This document shows, one piece after another, positions 16,213 through 24,897 of a stretch of DNA of 64,000 nt. Below the pieces are notes generated by a model. That model was not told the DNA's origin. It searched no databases and was given only the letters and a program-made list of their open reading frames with translations. The stretch's first letter is position 1; the number at the start of each line of letters is the position of its first letter. The DNA is taken from contig PAAY01000037.1 of assembly GCA_002698985.1 (NCBI GenBank), positions 1 through 64,000 of the forward strand, written 5' to 3'. The position numbers and the translations under genes were made by a program. This DNA comes from Saprospirales bacterium (GTDB lineage: Bacteria; Bacteroidota; Bacteroidia; Chitinophagales; Saprospiraceae).

Positions 16213-17376
16213 CTAACTGTTGCTGAAGTAGTCTTTCATTTTATCGAAGAAGCCTCTTTCGCTCTTGCCGGGCTCCGGCTTGAAATTGGGCATGTTGCGG
16301 AGTTTTTCCAGAAGGGCCTTTTCTTCGGAATTCAGCTTCTTGGGCGTCCACACATTTACATGGATCAACTGATCGCCCTGGCCATAGCCCTGAAGAGAAG
16401 GCAGACCCTTGTTTTTCAACCTGAAGATCTTGCCAGCCTGTGTTCCGGCCGGAATTTTCACCTTCACCTTTCCCTCTATGGTTGGCACCTCGATGGAAGT
16501 ACCCAATGCTGCATCGGCAAAGTTGAGGTACAATTCATAGATGAGGTTGTTGCCATCCCGCTGGAGGAATTCATGGGGTATTTCCTCTATGTTGATGAGC
16601 AAATCACCGGCCGGCCCTCCGTTTCTGCCGGCATTGCCCCTGCCGCTCATGGACAGTTGCATTCCTTCGGCAACGCCTGCAGGGATATCTATTTCAATGA
16701 TCTCTTCACCGACCACCTGACCTGTACCTCTGCAAGAGGGGCAGTTGGCTGTTATCACTTCTCCGCTGCCCTGGCAGGTTGGGCAGGTGGTGGTTGTTTG
16801 CATTTGCCCCAGGAAGGTGTTCCGGATCTGCCGCACATAGCCACTGCCGCGGCAGGTAGAGCAGGTTTGGCGCGAGCTGCTGTCTTTGGCTCCCGAGCCC
16901 CGGCAATCACTGCAGGTAACCTGCTTCTTGACCTTGATCTTTTTGGTAACACCCTTCGCAATTTCCTCAAGGGTCAGTTTTACTTTTATGCGCAGGTTGC
17001 TGCCACGCTGCCCTGCGCTCCTTCTCCCTCCTCCCCTGGAGCTTCTGAAAAATTCATCGAAGGGACTGCCGGTTCCTCCGAAGATGTCGCCAAACTGTGC
17101 GAAGATGTCCTCCATGGTCATGCCGCCACTGAAGCCGCCACCTCCGTTGCCACTTACACCCGCATGGCCATACCGGTCGTACCGGGCCCGCTTATCCGGA
17201 TCGCTGAGGACCTCGTAGGCTTCTGCGGCCTCTTTAAATTTCTCTTCGGCCTCTTTGTCGCCGGGGTTCTTGTCAGGGTGGTACTGAATGGCCAGCTTGC
17301 GGTAGGCTTTTTTGATTTCTGCGTGTTCAGCGCTTCTGGCTACACCAAGTATTTCGTAATAATCTCTCTTCGCCAT
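16213..17376 (-). CDS. dnaJ: Chaperone DnaJ
   Basis: This 387-residue protein has the full DnaJ architecture. The J domain ([13 protein letters not shown] in YHPDKNPGD) comes first, then a Gly/Phe-rich linker with GGGGFSGGM. Four CxxCxGxG-type zinc modules follow: [36 protein letters not shown]. The C-terminal substrate-binding domains close the protein. It delivers unfolded clients to DnaK and stimulates its ATPase. The start is MAKRDYYE at 17376; the frame extends seven codons further but those residues are not conserved. It follows grpE after 68 bases that contain a strong hairpin. dnaK is not in the window. Confidence 0.96.
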   Translation of the reverse strand: MAKRDYYEILGVARSAEHAEIKKAYRKLAIQYHPDKNPGDKEAEEKFKEAAEAYEVLSDPDKRARYDRYGHAGVSGNGGGGFSGGMTMEDIFAQFGDIFGGTGSPFDEFFRSSRGGGRRSAGQRGSNLRIKVKLTLEEIAKGVTKKIKVKKQVTCSDCRGSGAKDSSSRQTCSTCRGSGYVRQIRNTFLGQMQTTTTCPTCQGSGEVITANCPSCRGTGQVVGEEIIEIDIPAGVAEGMQLSMSGRGNAGRNGGPAGDLLINIEEIPHEFLQRDGNNLIYELYLNFADAALGTSIEVPTIEGKVKVKIPAGTQAGKIFRLKNKGLPSLQGYGQGDQLIHVNVWTPKKLNSEEKALLEKLRNMPNFKPEPGKSERGFFDKMKDYFSNS

Positions 17377-17393
17377 GATTGGGTTATTGTACG

Positions 17394-17429
17394 GCAAAAG
17401 GGCCGCGGGGTGTGTCGCGGCCCTTTTGC
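17394..17429. terminator. Strong hairpin between grpE and dnaJ
   Basis: A perfect 14-bp stem (GCAAAAGGGCCGCG with its complement) and an 8-base loop sit in the 68-base gap between two genes read in the same direction. On the minus strand the hairpin ends in a run of T, so it has the form of an intrinsic terminator. Because grpE and dnaJ are normally co-expressed, it may act as a partial terminator or mRNA stabiliser. Confidence 0.75.
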
Positions 17430-17444
17430 ATCAGTTAACAGGGC

Positions 17445-18014
17445 TTATTTTCCGACGACCACTTTGGCGTGCCGGATGATTTTGTCGTTGAGCCGGTACC
17501 CTTTTTCAACCGTGTCAACCACTTTGCCTTTCATCTCCTCATCAGGAGCCGGGATCTCGGTAATGGCATTGTGGATTTCCGGGTCGAATTCTTCGCCATT
17601 GGACTGCATGGGTTCCAGGCCTTTGCTCTTGAGGACGGAATAAAGCTTCTGGTACAACAGTTCCATGCCTTCACTCCAGCCCTCATTGTCATTTTCTTCG
17701 GCAAACTTCCGGGCCCTGTCAAAATCGTCAAGTATGGGCAACAAAGCTGACATAGTGTCCTCTGCAGCGGTCTTGAACCAGTCGGCCTTTTCTTTCAGGG
17801 TTCTTCTTTTGTAGTTCTCAAACTCTGCGAAAAGCCGCATGTATTTATCCTTCATTTCCTCGAGCTGCTGCTTCAGACTCTCAGCATCGTTGTTGTCAGA
17901 TGCTGTATTTCTTTGATTTTCAGCACCATTATGATTGGCTTCGCTGTTATTGCGAAGTTCTTCGTCCATTACATTCTGCTTTTTGGTAGAATCTTTCTTT
18001 CTCCTCATTTCCAA
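17445..18014 (-). CDS. grpE: Nucleotide exchange factor GrpE
   Basis: This 189-residue protein matches GrpE: a disordered Asn-rich N-terminus, a long helix with LKQQLEEMKDKYMRLFAEFENYKRR, a four-helix bundle with LLPILDDFDRA, and the C-terminal beta domain with NGEEFDPEIHNAI and VVDTVEKGYRLNDKIIRHAKVVV. GrpE releases ADP from DnaK and acts as a thermosensor through the long helix. The start at 18014 is the most upstream reasonable ATG; a Met two codons later is equally possible. It is the first gene of the grpE-dnaJ pair. Confidence 0.95.
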   Translation of the reverse strand: MEMRRKKDSTKKQNVMDEELRNNSEANHNGAENQRNTASDNNDAESLKQQLEEMKDKYMRLFAEFENYKRRTLKEKADWFKTAAEDTMSALLPILDDFDRARKFAEENDNEGWSEGMELLYQKLYSVLKSKGLEPMQSNGEEFDPEIHNAITEIPAPDEEMKGKVVDTVEKGYRLNDKIIRHAKVVVGK

Positions 18015-18114
18015 GATTATTTTAGTTCACCACAAAAGAAAGAGAAGCGTATTCCCTTCGCTTTCGTGCTCGCCCCCCTCTAATCAATATGTTTGCCATT
18101 GCCAAAATGACAGG

Positions 18115-18582
18115 TCAGGCCACAGGGTGCTTTGAAAAGTGTTCAATCAGCTTATCGCAAGCTTCATCCAGCATCCGGTACACTTTTTCAAAACCATCAT
18201 CGTCCCAATACGGATCGGGAACAGCTTCATTGTTGCCGGGACGGTGAAAATTCATAATGAGATGCACCTTGCTTTTTTGATCATCGCTGATTGCAAACCG
18301 CATTATGTCCCTGTAATTGGACTGGTCCATGGCCAGGATGAGATCAAACCTGTCGAGGTCAGCAGGTTGCAACTGCCTGGCCCTCTGGTAAGTAATGTCT
18401 ATTCCGTGTTTTCTGGCAGTAAGGATAGACCGGGGATCCGGTTTTTCGCCGATGTGCCAGGAGCCCGTTCCTGCAGAATCCACTTCCCAGTCTAATCCGC
18501 GTTCTTCAATTTTTTTCCGAAGGATTCCTTCGGCCAGGGGAGAACGGCAGATATTGCCCAGACACACCATCAAAATTTTCAT
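18115..18582 (-). CDS. Low-molecular-weight protein-tyrosine phosphatase
   Basis: This 155-residue protein carries the LMW-PTP active-site loop VCLGNICRSP near residues 6-15 (CxxxxxR-S, with nucleophilic Cys and phosphate-binding Arg) and the general-acid Asp in VPDPYW near residue 122. LAMDQSNYRDI is another family signature. It hydrolyses phosphotyrosine; in bacteria such enzymes often counter tyrosine kinases of polysaccharide export, but no such kinase is in this window. A TACCTTTG element on the minus strand at 18655-18648 lies about 65 bases upstream and could be its -7 box. Confidence 0.93.
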   Translation of the reverse strand: MKILMVCLGNICRSPLAEGILRKKIEERGLDWEVDSAGTGSWHIGEKPDPRSILTARKHGIDITYQRARQLQPADLDRFDLILAMDQSNYRDIMRFAISDDQKSKVHLIMNFHRPGNNEAVPDPYWDDDGFEKVYRMLDEACDKLIEHFSKHPVA

Positions 18583-18725
18583 AATACTATTCGTTTTGGA
18601 TACTTTGTTTTTACCTGCATTGAAAAGGCTTCATCATTCAGTAGGTGCAAAGGTATTCACCTTCACCGGGGTCACATTCATCTTTACTGCAATTTGAACC
18701 GTGAAAACAGTGCCAGATGACGAAA

Positions 18726-19991
18726 CTAAGCGGAAAGACACTGTCTGTTGATTTCAGAAACTGAGCTGCAACCGGACAGGGCCATGTTGAGCTCAAAATC
18801 AGCCATGAAGTTTTTGATGACATCAGCCACACCTGCAGCCCCGTTTATGGCCAGACCATAGACAAAAGGCCGCCCGATCAACACTGCTTTTGCGCCCAAA
18901 GCCAGGGCTTTGAAAGTATCAGCCCCGCTTCTGATTCCGCTGTCGATCAACACGGGGATTTTGTCATTCACAGCTTCCACGATGGCCGGCAAGGCCTCTA
19001 TCGTCGAAATGGCTCCGTCCACCTGCCGGCCACCGTGATTGGAAACGATGATGCCATCCACGCCGTGTTTCACTGCCAGCCGGGCATCTTCCGGATGCAG
19101 GATCCCCTTCAACACGATTGGCAGGCTGGTCATATTCCGAAGTGTTTCGAGGTCTTGCCAGGTGAGTGATGGCCGGCTGTAAATACTGATGAATTTGGCC
19201 ACCGCTTTCAATGGTTTTTTGCTTCGCAAATTGGTCCAGAAGCCCCCGGGGTAGTTCCGCATCAGCGCCAGGATGCTGAGCAGGGTCTCCCAGTTGACCG
19301 GAGGTTTAAGGGCACTTGCGGGCTCACCGTCATCTTCCTCGATCAGCCGGTTGAAAACGGGGTCGCTGGTGTATTGTGCGATGCCTTTACCGGAAAGGAA
19401 AGGCAGGTAGGCCAGATCGATGTCGCGTGTGCGCCAGCCCAGCAGGGTGGTGTCCAGGGTGACGACGATGGCTGAACACTTGCAATTTTCGGCTCTTTGC
19501 ACCAGGCTTTTCACCAGCTCGTTGGACTTGCTCCAGTAAAGCTGAAACCACCTCGGTGAGTCGCCCAATTCCGAGGCTACTTTTTCCATGGCCACGGATG
19601 CCTGGTTGGAGAAAATCATGGGTACTCCATGTTCCCTGGCCGCCTGTGCAACGGCTATTTCAGCCGCTTTGTGAGCCAGCTCCAGCACGCCGATTGGCGC
19701 CAGCAAGAAAGGTGCGGGCAAGTGATCGCCGAATAGTTCCACAGCAGTATCCCGGGCAGATACATCCCTCAGCATTCTGGGTATGATCTTCCAGGCGCCA
19801 AATCCGGAGCGGTTGTTCTGCATGGTCATTTCCCTGCCGGCACCTCCGGCAACATAGGCAAATGCCTTTGGTGACATACAAGCCTGGGCTTTGGCTTCCA
19901 GCAATTCAAGCGATGCAGGGATGGCCGGTTGGACCCCGCCAAGGCCCCGGACATAGATTTCCTTTTGCCGATCCACCGCATTCTTCTTCAT
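18726..19991 (-). CDS. FMN-dependent alpha-hydroxy-acid oxidising enzyme, lactate 2-monooxygenase-like
   Basis: This 421-residue enzyme matches the FMN alpha-hydroxy-acid oxidase family. It shows AFAYVAGGAGREMT near residue 43, PFLLAPIGV near residue 94, WFQLYWSK near 147, VTLDTTLLGWRTRDIDLAYLP near residue 173, and the catalytic VSNHGGRQVDG near residue 302, which contains the active-site His and the substrate-binding Arg. VLIDSGIRSGAD and AVLIGRPFVYG bind the FMN phosphate. The LGWRxRD segment and the long loop before the catalytic motif resemble lactate 2-monooxygenase more than glycolate oxidase. The substrate is probably a short 2-hydroxy acid. Ferritin lies 18 bases upstream in the same direction. 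Confidence 0.87.
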   Translation of the reverse strand: MKKNAVDRQKEIYVRGLGGVQPAIPASLELLEAKAQACMSPKAFAYVAGGAGREMTMQNNRSGFGAWKIIPRMLRDVSARDTAVELFGDHLPAPFLLAPIGVLELAHKAAEIAVAQAAREHGVPMIFSNQASVAMEKVASELGDSPRWFQLYWSKSNELVKSLVQRAENCKCSAIVVTLDTTLLGWRTRDIDLAYLPFLSGKGIAQYTSDPVFNRLIEEDDGEPASALKPPVNWETLLSILALMRNYPGGFWTNLRSKKPLKAVAKFISIYSRPSLTWQDLETLRNMTSLPIVLKGILHPEDARLAVKHGVDGIIVSNHGGRQVDGAISTIEALPAIVEAVNDKIPVLIDSGIRSGADTFKALALGAKAVLIGRPFVYGLAINGAAGVADVIKNFMADFELNMALSGCSSVSEINRQCLSA

Positions 19992-20009
19992 GGCATGGTA
20001 TTGTCAACA

Positions 20010-20534
20010 TTATTCGCCACCGGCAGCTTCGGCTGCAGCAACCTGCTTGTTGATGGCTTCCAGCTCCTTGTCGATGAAATAAAGGCTTTGAGGACCGTCT
20101 CCTATGAGCTGAATTCTGTCGAGAATGGTGCGCATGAGGGCTTCTTCTTCTCTTTGCTCCTCCACATACCACTGCAAAAAGGTTTGAGTGGAGTAATCAT
20201 TTTCAGAATTGGCGAGGCTGACAAGTCCGTTGATGCTTTTGGTGACCTTTTGTTCGTGTTCATAAACCGATTTAAAGAGGCTTTGAACCGAGTCAAACTC
20301 ATGAGGCGGCTGTTTGATACCAGGGGTAACCGGAAAACCGTCCACGTCGCTGAGGTATTCAAATATTTTGAGCATGTGCATGTGTTCTTCCTCGGCCTGG
20401 CGGCGCAAAAACTCATAGCAACCCTGGAGGCCTTTATGGTCACACCAGGTGGCCATTGAGAGGTAGAGAAAAGAAGCGTATCCTTCCATCGCTATTTGAT
20501 CGTTCAGGGCCTTTTCCATTTTCTTTGAAATCAT
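20010..20534 (-). CDS. ftnA: Bacterial non-haem ferritin
   Basis: This 174-residue protein is a ferritin of normal length. The ferroxidase ligands are visible: Glu in the first helix (AMEGYASFLYLSMATW), RRQAEEEHMHMLKIFEYL (the ExxH motif), and QWYVEEQREEE in the later helix. These oxidise Fe(II) and store it as a ferric mineral in the 24-subunit shell. The Ala/Gly/Glu tail is unremarkable. It is transcribed toward the FMN oxidase gene with an 18-base gap, so the two may be co-transcribed. The gene symbol is by family resemblance. Confidence 0.9.
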   Translation of the reverse strand: MISKKMEKALNDQIAMEGYASFLYLSMATWCDHKGLQGCYEFLRRQAEEEHMHMLKIFEYLSDVDGFPVTPGIKQPPHEFDSVQSLFKSVYEHEQKVTKSINGLVSLANSENDYSTQTFLQWYVEEQREEEALMRTILDRIQLIGDGPQSLYFIDKELEAINKQVAAAEAAGGE

Positions 20535-20642
20535 GATTCAATTCGATTTTGTTATGATTGTGAGTTTCTATGAATTCAGGAACCTAACCGTTGCGGAACA
20601 ACAAGGTTCATGGATTGAATCAGCAAAAAAAGCAAATTAAGC

Positions 20643-21953
20643 ATGAATGCCAATGTATGTGTGATTGGGGCCGGGTGTTCGGGGCTGACTGCGATAAAAA
20701 ACCTGGTGCAGGCAGGGGTTGAAAACGTGGTCTGTTTTGAAAAAAATGACCAGATAGGTGGCAACTGGATTTTCACCGCCGGAGAGTCTCATTCCAGCGT
20801 TTGTGAAACCACCCACATCATCAGCAGCAAAAAAATGTCGGAATACCTGGACTTTCCGATGCCTGAAGAATACCCCGATTATCCTTCGCACAAACAGGTG
20901 CTGGAATATTTCAGAAGCTATGCCCGTCACTTCGGCCTGGAGAAGTACATCCGTTTCAACACGGCGGTAAAAAAAGTGGTGAAGACTGAAGGCGAAAAGT
21001 GGAGAGTCATACTGGATAATGGTGAAGACCATGTTTTCGACTATTTGTTCGTCGCAAACGGACACCATTCGGTTCCTCGACACCCAGCCTTGCCGGGAGA
21101 TTTTACAGGAACCTACCTTCATTCGCATGCTTACAAAACCAATGAACCCTTCCGGGGAAAACGGGTGCTCATCATCGGTGCTGGAAATTCTGGCTGCGAT
21201 TGTGCCGTGGAGATCAGCCGGGTGGCTGAGCATGTGGCCATTTCAATGAGGCGGCCCTATTACATCATTCCCAAGTTTCTAATGGGCAAGCCTGCGGATA
21301 CCTTCAACGGGCCTATGTCCCATTTTCCACGATTCATAAGGGAGCCGCTGCAGCAGTTCAGCTTATGGTTGCAGGTAGGAAGTTACGAAGATTACGGACT
21401 GGAAAAGCCAGACTACCCTGCCACACGCTGTCACCCCGTTTTGAATTCAGAACTGCTTTACAAAATCCGCCATGGCAAAGTTTTCCCGCGAAAAGGTGTT
21501 CAGCGTATCAACGGAATTGAGGTCACCTTTGAAGACGGAAAAGTTGAAAGTTATGATGTGATCATTGCGGCCACGGGATACAAAATCGCATTTCCTTTCT
21601 TTGACCCTTCATTCATCAATTTTGAAGACAGCGAACGAGTGGAGTTGTACCTGCGCATGCTGCATCCTCAGCATCCTACCCTGTTTTTCATTGGCCTGCT
21701 GCAACCCCAGGGCTGCATCTGGCCGTTGTCTGATCTTCAGTCGAAATATGCTGCCAACGTGGTTGCCGGCAGGGCGAAACTGCCTTCAGGTATAGCTGCG
21801 CTAGCCAGGGAAGAGGCCGATGAAATCAGCAGAAGTTTTATCGCCTCAAAAAGGCACAGCCTGGAAGTGCATTACCTGCCATTTTTCAAAAAAATAAAGA
21901 AACACATCCCTGACGGTGTTCCTGAATGGTCACTCCGGGCAAATGCCAGCTGA
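20643..21953 (+). CDS. Flavin-containing monooxygenase
   Basis: This 436-residue protein has two Rossmann motifs: VCVIGAGCSGLTAIKNL at the N-terminus for FAD, and RVLIIGAGNSGCDCAVE near residue 178 for NADPH. The family fingerprint GxGxxxF-type region (FRGKRV) and DVIIAATGYKIAFPF near residue 305 (the ATGY motif) are present. Such enzymes hydroxylate soft nucleophiles (N or S) or act as Baeyer-Villiger oxygenases, using a stable C4a-hydroperoxyflavin. Substrate unknown. The stop overlaps the next start (TGATG at 21951-21955), so it is coupled to the DUF1295 gene, hinting at a shared lipid or steroid-like substrate. Confidence 0.88.
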   Translation: MNANVCVIGAGCSGLTAIKNLVQAGVENVVCFEKNDQIGGNWIFTAGESHSSVCETTHIISSKKMSEYLDFPMPEEYPDYPSHKQVLEYFRSYARHFGLEKYIRFNTAVKKVVKTEGEKWRVILDNGEDHVFDYLFVANGHHSVPRHPALPGDFTGTYLHSHAYKTNEPFRGKRVLIIGAGNSGCDCAVEISRVAEHVAISMRRPYYIIPKFLMGKPADTFNGPMSHFPRFIREPLQQFSLWLQVGSYEDYGLEKPDYPATRCHPVLNSELLYKIRHGKVFPRKGVQRINGIEVTFEDGKVESYDVIIAATGYKIAFPFFDPSFINFEDSERVELYLRMLHPQHPTLFFIGLLQPQGCIWPLSDLQSKYAANVVAGRAKLPSGIAALAREEADEISRSFIASKRHSLEVHYLPFFKKIKKHIPDGVPEWSLRANAS

Positions 21954-22825
21954 TGATGGGAAAGGCCAGGTCCTTGTTTATCGTTTTTGTAGCCTACCTG
22001 CTGGCCTTGCTGTGCGCCTATTTCACAGCGGAATGGCTGCAACAGCTGGGCCATGGTTTCCTGTGGGCGCTTGCCGGCGCCGATCTGGTTTGCACACTCG
22101 TAGTGTTTGCCTTCACTTATGCTTTTAAAAACACCAGCATTTACGATCCCTACTGGAGTGTCATCCCACCTTTCATTGCCATTTACTCGATGGAGTCATG
22201 GGATACCAGGAGTGCGCTGGTGTTGGCTGTGGTGTGGCTGTGGGGCCTGAGACTCACCTGGAACTGGGTCAGGCGCTGGCGGGGAATGCAAGACATTGAC
22301 TGGCGGTACCGGGATTATGAAAAACGAACCGGAAAGTGGTTCTGGCTGGTAAGCTTCTTCGGATTGCAACTGGTGCCCACCATCGTCGTCTTTCTCGCCT
22401 GCCTACCGCTGGTTGTCAGTCTGAAATTTGCCGAAGCAGATTTTGGGGTATTCGGAATGACAGGCGTGGCACTGGCAGTTGTTGCAGTTTGGCTAGCCTG
22501 GAAAGCCGACCAGGAGTTATGGGCATTTCTGAAGAATAAAAGAGAAAAATTAGGAGCCAAAGGACTGTGGGCCATCTGGCGTTTTCCCAATTATATCGGA
22601 GAGGTATTGTTCTGGTGGGGCTTGTTTTTAATCGGCATAGAGGCGGCTCCATCCCATTGGCAAATTCTCATTGGCCCAGCTGTGATGACGGCACTTTTTC
22701 ACTTTATCAGCATGCCGCTCATGGAGGAACGACACCGCCTCAAAAGGCCGGAATATTACCGCGAGTTGCTGCTCAGACCAAGGTGGATTCCTGCGTTTCG
22801 TAGTTCTGTAAAGGACAAGTGTTAA
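21953..22825 (+). CDS. DUF1295 / steroid 5-alpha-reductase-like membrane protein
   Basis: This 290-residue protein has six or seven predicted membrane segments and the C-terminal DUF1295 signatures: WAIWRFPNYIGEVLFWWGLF near residue 210, then PLMEERHRLKRPEYYREL and RPRWIPAF. These motifs are shared with the steroid 5-alpha-reductase and isoprenylcysteine methyltransferase superfamily, which reduces or modifies lipophilic substrates at the membrane using NADPH or AdoMet. Its start overlaps the monooxygenase stop by one base (two ATGs, 21953 and 21956, are both possible). The substrate is unknown. Confidence 0.88.
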   Translation: MMGKARSLFIVFVAYLLALLCAYFTAEWLQQLGHGFLWALAGADLVCTLVVFAFTYAFKNTSIYDPYWSVIPPFIAIYSMESWDTRSALVLAVVWLWGLRLTWNWVRRWRGMQDIDWRYRDYEKRTGKWFWLVSFFGLQLVPTIVVFLACLPLVVSLKFAEADFGVFGMTGVALAVVAVWLAWKADQELWAFLKNKREKLGAKGLWAIWRFPNYIGEVLFWWGLFLIGIEAAPSHWQILIGPAVMTALFHFISMPLMEERHRLKRPEYYRELLLRPRWIPAFRSSVKDKC

Positions 22826-22868
22826 TATCTTATCCGAAAAACACATTAGAATGACAAATATAATTCGC

Positions 22869-22876
22869 TATTTTTG
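22869..22876 (+). promoter_or_regulatory. Candidate -7 promoter element TATTTTTG
   Basis: A TAnnTTTG match lies 50 bases before the parA-like start codon at 22927 and would give a leader of about 45 nucleotides. No convincing TTG box lies at the right distance upstream. Confidence 0.35.
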
Positions 22877-22926
22877 CCACTAATCGTTGCATTAATTGAC
22901 GATACAAAAACAGGCAAACAAACCAC

Positions 22927-23706
22927 ATGGGAAAAGTAATCTCATTGCTGAACCACAAAGGCGGCGTAGGAAAAACAACTTCTGTCATTAACATCGGAGC
23001 CGGCCTGGCCCAGTTGGGAAGGAAAGTTCTTCTCGTTGACCTCGACCCACAAGCAAACCTCACAGTGTCACTTGGCATACCCCGCCAACCCGTCACCATT
23101 TACGAATGCATGCGCGGCGAATCTGAGCTGGAACCATACCAGCTGAAAGAGAATGTTGACGTCATCATGTCAACCCTTGACCTTTCGGGTGCGGAGCTGG
23201 AACTCATCAACGAAGCCGGTAGAGAATACATCCTGAGGGAATTGTTTGAGCCCGTAAAAGAGGAATACGACTACATCATTATCGACTGTCCGCCCTCGCT
23301 GGGTTTGCTGACGCTGAATGCCCTGGCTGCAAGTGATTACGTTTACATTCCGCTACAAACAGAATTCCTCGCCTTGCAAGGTCTGGCCAAGATCAAGCAG
23401 GTGATTGACAAAGTCAAGTTCCGTTTGAACCGGAAACTGGATATCGGAGGCGTTATAGGTACCATGTACGATGGCCGGAAAATCCTCAACCGCGATGTCA
23501 TGGAAACCATCAAGAAATACTTTGGTGAGAAAGTTTTTGACACCCTCATCAGGGACAACGTCGCTTTGGCAGAGGCTCCATCGCAACGCAAAGACATCTT
23601 TGAATACAACCCGAACAGCCTCGGTGCAGAAGACTACATGAATTTGTGCAAAGAAATCATTCAGCGGGTTGAAACTCCCGTAAATGCTGATGTTTCAGAG
23701 AGTTGA
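22927..23706 (+). CDS. ParA-family ATPase, orphan
   Basis: This 259-residue protein has the deviant Walker A KGGVGKTT near residue 11, including the signature Lys that crosses the dimer interface, then LLVDLDPQANL (Walker A' region) near residue 40, and YIIIDCPPSLG (Walker B) near residue 118. ParA proteins bind DNA non-specifically as ATP dimers and position plasmids, chromosomes or protein cargoes. No parB follows. Instead the next gene encodes a small basic protein with a possible ribbon-helix-helix end. That arrangement suggests a dedicated cargo- or DNA-positioning pair and not the main chromosomal parABS. Confidence 0.9.
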   Translation: MGKVISLLNHKGGVGKTTSVINIGAGLAQLGRKVLLVDLDPQANLTVSLGIPRQPVTIYECMRGESELEPYQLKENVDVIMSTLDLSGAELELINEAGREYILRELFEPVKEEYDYIIIDCPPSLGLLTLNALAASDYVYIPLQTEFLALQGLAKIKQVIDKVKFRLNRKLDIGGVIGTMYDGRKILNRDVMETIKKYFGEKVFDTLIRDNVALAEAPSQRKDIFEYNPNSLGAEDYMNLCKEIIQRVETPVNADVSES

Positions 23707-23752
23707 TCTGAATTCTCGTGGCATCTGATTCACCCAGTAACATCCTTCTGTT

Positions 23753-24298
23753 TTGAGTAAGAAGAAATTTAAACAAGGTCTCGAAAGTGTTTTTGCTCCC
23801 GATCCTGTACACGAACAGGAGGGTAGAGGAACGGATTTCCTGACCAATCCGTTTGACCCCGAAAAAAGTAAAGATCAGGCAAGGCCGGCCAAGCCGCGCA
23901 GGTCCTCATCCCGAAAGGATTTCACAACCGACCTCGACTCTCTACTCCAGGAAGCACTCCAGGAAACCTTTGAGGAGCAGGTAGAAGTGCGCAAAAAACA
24001 GAAGAAAGCTGGGAGCAAACCTGAAATCAAAGCATTCCACAAACAGACAACCAAAAAACGACCGCTTACCGGCCTGGATCGCCTCATCCGCCGTACCATC
24101 GAGAGCAGCGACATGGATATTGCCGAAGAAAAACCCAATTCAGGCAAGAAAAGGCTGGTGGTCACTTTTGAAAAAGAAAAGGTGGACAAGCTGAAGAAGA
24201 TTGCCAGAATGGAAAAGGCATACCTCAAGGAAATTCTTGGCGACCTGGTAGCCAACTTCATCAAGGAGTACGAAAGCAAGAAAGGCTCAATCGATTAA
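23753..24298 (+). CDS. Small basic protein, possible partner of the ParA-like ATPase
   Basis: This 181-residue protein probably starts at TTG 23753 (reading SKKKFKQGLESVF), since no ATG occurs before the conserved-looking region. Residues 1-100 are charged and predicted disordered, rich in Lys, Arg, Glu and Gln. Residues about 135-178 read KKRLVVTFEKEKVDKLKKIA, then YLKEILGDLVANFIKEYES. That is a beta strand followed by two helices, the pattern of a ribbon-helix-helix DNA-binding domain. It follows the ParA gene by 46 bases. I infer a ParB-like adaptor role, but without sequence similarity to ParB. The 3' end overlaps the convergent lipoprotein gene by 12 bases. Confidence 0.65.
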   Translation: MSKKKFKQGLESVFAPDPVHEQEGRGTDFLTNPFDPEKSKDQARPAKPRRSSSRKDFTTDLDSLLQEALQETFEEQVEVRKKQKKAGSKPEIKAFHKQTTKKRPLTGLDRLIRRTIESSDMDIAEEKPNSGKKRLVVTFEKEKVDKLKKIARMEKAYLKEILGDLVANFIKEYESKKGSID

Positions 24299-24715
24299 CA
24301 TTCTCACGGAATAATCTGCCGGTTTGAAGCTCTTACCAGATTCAGGATATGGATTGACTGACAGGACCGTCAATTTCAGCCCATCCACAACTTCGATCAA
24401 GGGTTCGGTTTCCTGACCCGTCCGGGTAAACTCCACCGCCACCGCATCCCCGGCTTGTTTAACTTCTATTTTTATTCTGACCTGGCCTTCCCATATACAG
24501 TTTGTGTAGAGCGGGCACCTGGAGTCTTCCAGCACCTCCGTAAAAGTTAGTTCCAACCCTCCGTCTTTCAACAGGGCCGTTTTTCCTAATGGAAGGTTGA
24601 ATTCCTGCCCCCTGACGACTTCCAGTTCACCGGTCTTTTTTCCGCAAAGGCATCCAGCCAATAGAATTGAAAGCAAGAAGAGAATTGACCTGTGAAGGTT
24701 TGGGAATGATTTCAT
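24287..24715 (-). CDS. Lipoprotein with DSRCP...C-W-G motif
   Basis: This 142-residue lipoprotein has its lipidated Cys near residue 22 (LLAGC, followed by a second Cys in CLCGKK). The mature domain is beta-rich and carries EDSRCPLYTNCIWEGQ, a motif I have seen in many short secreted proteins of unknown function in which the two Cys likely form a disulfide. It overlaps the 3' end of the preceding convergent gene by 12 bases, leaving no room for a terminator between them. Confidence 0.75.
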   Translation of the reverse strand: MKSFPNLHRSILFLLSILLAGCLCGKKTGELEVVRGQEFNLPLGKTALLKDGGLELTFTEVLEDSRCPLYTNCIWEGQVRIKIEVKQAGDAVAVEFTRTGQETEPLIEVVDGLKLTVLSVNPYPESGKSFKPADYSVRMLID

Positions 24716-24897
24716 GGCAAGGCAAAGTTTTTATATGGTCGGAGAATGGTGTTGAATTGAGGAACCGAGGAACCGAGCCTTATCTCCAAACGGGCCGTCC
24801 AGCATAATCATCTGTCCGTCACGTGTTACGAGGTAGCCGCCCTCCGCAGGGATGGAATTCACGCAATGTGAATCACCGGAGTTGCAGATATACACCC

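Noticed and set aside
16360-17643. 427-codon open frame antisense to dnaJ and grpE
   Set aside because: Both real genes are unmistakable; the antisense translation has no signal, motif or credible composition.
22927-24298. Chromosomal parABS operon
   Set aside because: The partner has no ParB/Spo0J motifs, and no parS-like 16-bp palindrome was noticed nearby.
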